Source: Cenococcum geophilum 1.58
Taxonomy: Eukaryota > Ascomycota > Dothideomycetes > Gloniales > Gloniaceae
DNA length: 64,000 bases
Assembly: GCA_001692895.1 (NCBI GenBank)
Contig: KV748225.1
Location: forward strand, 1,116,001-1,180,000
Direction: 5' to 3'
Of this stretch, positions 58,580 to 64,000 are shown one piece after another. The first letter of the stretch is position 1; each line of letters opens with the position of its first letter. Under the pieces are notes generated by a model, which saw nothing but the letters and a program-made list of their open reading frames with translations, was not told the origin of the DNA and searched no databases. Made by a program: the position numbers and the translations under genes.

Positions 58580-61500
58580 GCTGTACCTGGCCTAAAAAGA
58601 CTAAAACCAACCAAAAGAACCCTAAAAAACACCTAGAGAATCCCCCTAAGATGCATGCATCGCAGGGGAGGCACACGTCAAACGACGGTGGTTCGCACCC
58701 GCGCGCGACCGCTAGAACCACGCCTAGCAATAGCCCTCTATAATAAAGATGGGCGAATACTACACCATAAAGTGGAAATACCTTTATTAAGAAGGCATCT
58801 AATAAAATATAAAGCCTATTGGACGTATCTAGTATTTAAAATTGCGAGGGAGTAACTGTTAGCTATAACGACCTAACATAGCTAGCAGAATAGCTCCGCC
58901 AGTCTAGTAAACCTTAGGCGCCCCTCTAGTAAACCCTTAATTAAATCCTCTAACGGCTAAGCAAAATTAAAAATAAATAAAACCCCCCTTTACCGGCGAA
59001 CCGTACCTGGGCCACCGTAGCTGCGCTTCCATAGCACAGGGAACTTAACCCCCTTAAGACAATAACTAGGTATATAATTATAATATAACTAAATATAAAA
59101 AAAGCAGAGGGACTTAGGAAATAATTAGAAACAAAAGTCCTTATAGAGATTCGTAAAGAGGTTTATAACGCTATAGCAGTCTAATACCTTAGAAGTGGAG
59201 ATATTAGAGTTACCCTAAAGGACCAATAGGTAAAGGAATGAGCCGTAAAGGCAGGGGACAGGCTAGGAGAACGTATTAGCATAAAAGTACTCCGCAAGGA
59301 CTACCTAGTTAAAGTCCTAGCGGTTCCCATAAGCCTTAGGGTAGAAAAGGGACGCTAGGTGGATAATACAGCAATTATATAGAAGATAGTAAGACAAACG
59401 GAACGCCTTATACTAGGACTCGAGATTACCCAAATCTAATAGCTTTAATAGGAAAATGCAAACTAAGTAAATAATAAGAACAATAAAAGGATATAAGGGT
59501 CGCTAAAGACTCGCTAGGGAGACGCCGGACGAATATATAGCTCCCTTATCGTTAGCATATATATACCAGGAATGTAAAAACTCCTTATCTAAAAAGGAAT
59601 AATTATAAACGGCCTTATATACAATATAAGGCTCTATAACTATAGACTACGCCTAGAATAATACTACCGCTATGTATAATGGGGACACACCTAATCCACA
59701 TGCGCAGCATAGGTGTGCTACGGCCACTGTGCAGGCCCCTATAATATAAGACACTGCTTAAATTAAGACTAAATAAAATGCGTAAACTGCTACCGAAGCA
59801 CATATAAGGCGTAGGAGAGAGAAGACTGCATTAAATACAGGAGACGGAAGGTAAGGGCTTAACAGCTACGGGAATAACTGCACGCTAGGTTATATAAATG
59901 GAAACAACAGGCGATAAGCCAGGGGGGCGTAGGTATCTTTCTAGCGTTTTTTACCTTTAACAATAGGGGGATAGGCTAGCTATTCTAAGCCTTAACGGGC
60001 CAGAAGCGACGCCGTGTAATATTACTAGACTATATAGGGATATAAGGGTCACAGGGGATACAAGGGAAAGGACGCCCTGTAAGAAGACCCTTATGGACAG
60101 CTATAGTAAGCTTAAGACTAGGACAATTAAGAATTAGACTTAACGCGGCAAATATAACATTTACAGCCAACTCTTAAAGGGTATATAGCCAACTAGTAAG
60201 AACAGGGGAAGAACCGGAGAAAATAATAGATTTAGATATAGAAGCGCTAGTAGGAACACAAGATATAGGAATGGAAAGCTCTATATAAAATAAGTAGTAA
60301 CTAGGGTGTAGATATAAGAGATAGAAGTTCTAAATGTTCTAAAGAAAGTGGAAACAGAAGAAGTAAGGAATAAAGGAGAGGCGAAGGACCCTCGCTGGGG
60401 GTCCGCTACCTATCTATTATATAGTATAACTGCGGCAATACAAACCACCGTCTCGCAAGGCCCTTACTAGACAGCCTAGACCTAGAGAAATACTATATCC
60501 TTACTATATAAGAGCCGTATTATAATGCCTATATATAATTAATATACTGCCCCTAAGGATTCCAGCTCCTATATAAACTAAAAGCAGCTATACGCGTGTG
60601 CTTTATAATTAGCAAGGCTATTAGCCTGTCCTTATAGTTACAGTAGGCAGTTAACCTAGATATTGCAGTTATAATAATCTAGACATATAGGGGACCGGTA
60701 TAGATTATTAATGTATATAACCCTAGGGTTAAAGGGGTCCCATAAATAGAGAATATTATATTAGTAATAAGCTTACTAGAAACCGAAGGCATAGAGTCTA
60801 TCCTATTAAGAGATATAAACCTCCACTACCCGCGGTAGGGGGGTATCTATATTACTGCTAAACGATAGGTAGAGTGCTTAGTAAGAGCTATAGACACCTA
60901 GGGCCTTAAGCTGGCCACCCCCCTAGGAGTAATTACATAGCAATGAGGCACCGCTAGAAGTATAATTGACCTTACATTTATAGACGAAGGCCTATACCAG
61001 AGACTTAAAAGGTGCAACCCCGAAGAAGAATAGGCACTCGCCTTAGACTATATCCCTATTTAGATACAGCTAGATCTGGATATTAAGGCGTAACTAAATA
61101 GTAAAAGATACGCAATAAGAAAGCTTAAGACAGATAGCTTCCTTAGTATAGTTAAACAATAACTTTAAAACCTAGAAGAAATCCACCTGATACTAAATAA
61201 GCGAGGCTTATTAGCTACCCCTAAGTAAATTAACTAAAGACTAGAAAGGATCTAGGCAGCAATTAAAAATAGGCTAGAAGAGTACTGCCCGGTCTTAAAA
61301 CTAGGCCCCTACGCGCGATACGCATGGTCCGCATAATGCGCAATTCTTATTGCTAGCCAACGACGAGCAAGAAGAAAATACACAAATAGCTATAATCCTA
61401 AAGACGAGAGATAATACAAAGATATAAGAAACTAGCTAAAGAATACCCTAAAAAAAGAAGTAAGGAATAGCTGGAGACGGTTTATAAATAAGCATACTAC

Positions 61501-63768
61501 TAACCCGAGCCTCCCCCATAATAAAGGTCTTTGGAGAATAGCGAAATAGATAAAGAGAAAGGCGGGACGTCTAGTAGAAGACCTATACCTTCCGCCCCTG
61601 CGAAGACTAGGTGAATTACTAGCTATAAGTAACAATAATAAGAAGGCAAAGATCCTTATAAAAAGATTTTCCCCTTAACTAGCTTTAGTAGACCTTAGTA
61701 ATATTACGGGCGAAGCACCGGTAACTCGCCTAAGGGTTAATAGCGACATGACAACCAAAGAAATGGCCAGAACTATTAGCCGCCTCTTAAATAATACGGC
61801 ACTAGGACTAGATAGAATCCTAAATAAAGCCCTAAAGACCTGCGGACCACTAATAGCACCTTAGCTTGCGGATGTAGCTAGAGCATGCTTTGTAATAGGC
61901 TACTACCTAAGACTTAGAAGAGCTATAATAACGTTTATCCTACGTAAAGAAGGTAAAGCAGACTACTTATTCCTAGGGAGCTACCGCCCTATTGCCTTAG
62001 AGAATACCCTAAGCAAGATCTTAGAAAGGGTAATAGCGGACCGTATAGTAGATACGGCTAAGGAACACGCCCTACTACCATAAAGCTAAATAGGGGCAAG
62101 AAAGAACTGCTCAACACTATTAGCACTTACGCTACTCACTGCCACTATTAAATCTGCATGGGCGATGCGAAGGGACTTTATAGTATTAATACTTAGCCTA
62201 GATATTAGTGGCGCCTACAACAATGTACCCTACGAGCGTCTCCTATATATCCTTAGGGTAAAAGGCTTCCTAGAATGGATTATATAATTTATTTAAGGGT
62301 TTATAGGTTAAAAAGAAATATTACTGGTCTTTAGCGGATACTAAAGCCCCCTTATTATAGTTGTAACAGGAATACTATAAGGATTACCCCTCTTGCCTAT
62401 ACTTTTTCTTTTCTTTATAAGCAACCTGCTTAACTCCTTTAAGGAAGGGGCAACCTAGGGGATAGGCTTTATTAATGATATAAACCTAATTATATACGGG
62501 CTAACAGCTATAGAGAATTATAGAACACTAGAGAAAGTATATAACACCTATATAGAATAGGCAAGACGATATAGAGTCCAATTCTTACTAGAGAAATACT
62601 AGCTAATCTATTTTATAAGAAAACGCAACTAATCTGCAGATCTCTAGCATATAATTCGCATTTAAGGCTTTAGGGGTTAACTAGTTTAGGGCCTAAGAGT
62701 ATTAGGAGTATAGGTAGATAGTAAGCTCTAGTGGAGCGTATATGCGGCGTAAGCGGCCCGTAAGGGCTAAGTATAGTATATTGTATTATCTAGGATCGTT
62801 AATTCTATATGGGGTCCATGCTTCTAGAGGTCACGCCTACTATATACAGCAGTTGTCCGGCTAACTATAACGTATGGGTCTAGTATCTAGGCCATTGGAG
62901 AATTTGAGAAAGGCCCCCCTAAATCGCTCCTTAAACCACTCTAAAAGGTCTAAATAGCCTACCTCTAGAGTATAATAGGCGGATATAAGTAAACGGCTAT
63001 AGCACTACTTAAGAAGGAAGCTAATATTCCCCCCCTATAACTATATATTAAAGCCGCTGTAATATAAAGGGCGTAAAAGGAACGCAACTCTAATATTATA
63101 AAGTATATTAAGACACGCCTCGTAAGAATAAACCAATAACCCTAAAGTAGGGAAGATATATTAGAGAATAGTAAAAAAAGCAGAAGAAAAATAGTACTGC
63201 TTTAGGGCCCAGGCCTATATAGAGGAGGAAGGGAGACGTGTAAGAGGCTAGTAAGGATAACAGCAAGAGAGAGAAAGGAGTTAAAGTAGAGCACGAAAGA
63301 ACGCCGGAAACTATCTACCGTAATATAATACTGGCTAGATTAACGCTAGAGAGGTGTATAGGAGTTAAAGGTATAGAGGCTAACTAAGGTAAGAGAAACC
63401 TAAGCCGTAGCATGATTAACGCTATGGGGGGTAAATACTTTAGGGCTCCGAGAAGGCCTAATAAAGGTAGAAAAATATAATGGCAACACTCTTAAGAACA
63501 GGAATAATAGGACTAAAAGACTGGCTCTACTAGGTGGGTGTTCTAGTAGGTAGCCCGAGATGCGAATGTGGCTAGCTAAGATAGATACTAAAACACGTAA
63601 TACTGTTATGCCCTTATGCACTAACCAAGAAGTAATACTCTTAGTAGCTAGCGCAGAGAACTATAAGACACTACTCTTGATATAAAAGGCCTTAAGGCGG
63701 TGACCTAGTGGCTTATTAGCCAAAATATACTAAACTAGTCCGGGTTGTAAAGGAAATAATAATAGGGC
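58580..63768 (+). mobile_element. Tad1-type non-LTR retrotransposon (LINE) relic
   Basis: Plus-strand order is that of Tad1 LINEs. ORF1 comes first, with a CCHC region at about 59,675-59,765 (GHT..STCAA..VCYGHCAGPYNIRHC between stops). Then an endonuclease at about 60,680-61,000 (RDINLHYPR, GGIYITAKR, GTARSIIDLTFIDEG). RT at about 61,945-62,560 (SYRPIALENTLSKILERV, LSLDISGAYNNVPYERLL, GFINDINLIIYG). Finally a C-terminal CECG..HVILLCP zinc-like motif at 63,575-63,610. Every domain carries stops. The polymerase box DD is now ND. The RT and endonuclease cores are surprisingly readable. Confidence 0.8.
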
Positions 63769-63784
63769 GGGGGGGGGGGGGGGG
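63769..63784 (+). repeat. Run of 16 G
   Basis: An uninterrupted G16 in otherwise AT-rich sequence, after the LINE C-terminal motif. The true length may be uncertain from sequencing. Confidence 0.9.
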
Positions 63785-64000
63785 CGAGTAACGGGCGCCC
63801 CCTAATGACTCTATAGTAGTAGAGTAAAGTGTGCAATACTAGCGCGTCCGTAGGCTTGTTACGGCAGCAGTGGTTCCTAAAAAGGTTAAAAAGTAAAGTA
63901 GTAGGAGCACTATAGGTGACTTATAGGCGCCTCGCAGGCGCCTTATAGGCGAGTCCCAAAAGGCGGGGAGATAGATTACGGGGTTTTCTTAAGTTAAGTC
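63785..64000. other. degenerate repeat sequence at the window end
   Basis: Contains GC-richer islands (GGCGCCTCGCAGGCGCC) in AT-rich DNA. No frame or recognised element, and no telomeric repeat. Confidence 0.4.

Larger units (their letters stand above)
36747..64000. other. AT-rich, RIP-mutated repeat compartment
   Basis: From here to the end almost every frame is closed by TAA or TAG. TpA is everywhere, and CpA and TpG are scarce. Only transposon relics are recognisable, and no host gene is supported. Stretches between the named elements (for example 52,360-53,980 and 63,785-64,000) hold further degenerate repeat sequence. The start of the compartment at about 36.75 kb is sharp. Confidence 0.85.

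Noticed and set aside
1..64000. A biosynthetic gene cluster, prophage, CRISPR array or bacterial-type defence system
   Set aside because: Genes have fungal introns and unrelated housekeeping roles. No synthase genes, direct-repeat arrays or bacterial operons are present.

Overview
The window reads as a chromosome segment of a filamentous ascomycete (Pezizomycotina). Genes carry short introns of about 50-90 nt with GT..AG ends and CTAAC/CTGAC-like branch sites. The conserved housekeeping genes are fungal in type. About 27 kb on the right is AT-rich retrotransposon relic full of TAA/TAG codons, with CpA and TpG visibly replaced by TpA, as repeat-induced point mutation (RIP) leaves it. I infer a two-compartment genome. 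I cannot name the species.

Layout. 0.5-12 kb (minus strand): a giant secreted Ser/Thr-rich, mucin-like protein of about 3,300 residues with four six-cysteine PAN/Apple-like modules. At least three more modules lie downstream in a broken tail. 13.3-14.3 kb: Cfd1, a cytosolic Fe-S scaffold ATPase. 15.1-16.0 kb: a dead gene for a Cys-rich single-pass membrane protein. 17.5-18.6 kb: a BTB/POZ-like protein with one intron. 22.4-23.4 kb (minus): a short-chain dehydrogenase with three exons. 23.8-26.3 kb (minus): XPB/Ssl2, the TFIIH helicase, with a candidate AT-AC intron. 26.9-30.0 kb (plus): Hid1/Ecm30 family protein with eight exons, divergent from XPB. 30.4-32.2 kb: an epoxide-hydrolase-like protein that has lost its nucleophile. 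33.8-35.5 kb: S-adenosylmethionine decarboxylase (SPE2), frameshifted by a perfect 73-bp tandem duplication. 36.2-36.7 kb: a dead gene with a UIM-like C-terminus, next to the repeat compartment.

From about 36.75 kb to the end I see only transposon relics. They form a nest that can be resolved by target-site duplications. A plus-strand Gypsy-like element (from 38,840) is split by a minus-strand Gypsy element (39,356-52,359, TSD TATAG). That element is split by a Copia element (39,534-46,247, TSD CTGTG/CTATG), and the Copia by a Tc1/mariner-like DNA transposon (40,902-42,370, flanked by GTTGT). A solo LTR (50,681-50,984, TSD AGTAG) sits in the other half of the minus-strand Gypsy. A further Gypsy relic (54.69-58.57 kb) and a Tad1-type LINE relic (58.6-63.8 kb) follow.

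The intact genes are mostly housekeeping functions: Fe-S assembly, transcription and repair, and trafficking; the broken SPE2 would serve polyamine synthesis. They do not form a pathway or cluster. The broken genes share a signature: most of their in-frame stops look like CAA/CAG turned into TAA/TAG, the change RIP makes at CpA. This suggests that RIP has leaked into single-copy genes near repeats. All exon boundaries were derived by hand and need transcript support.
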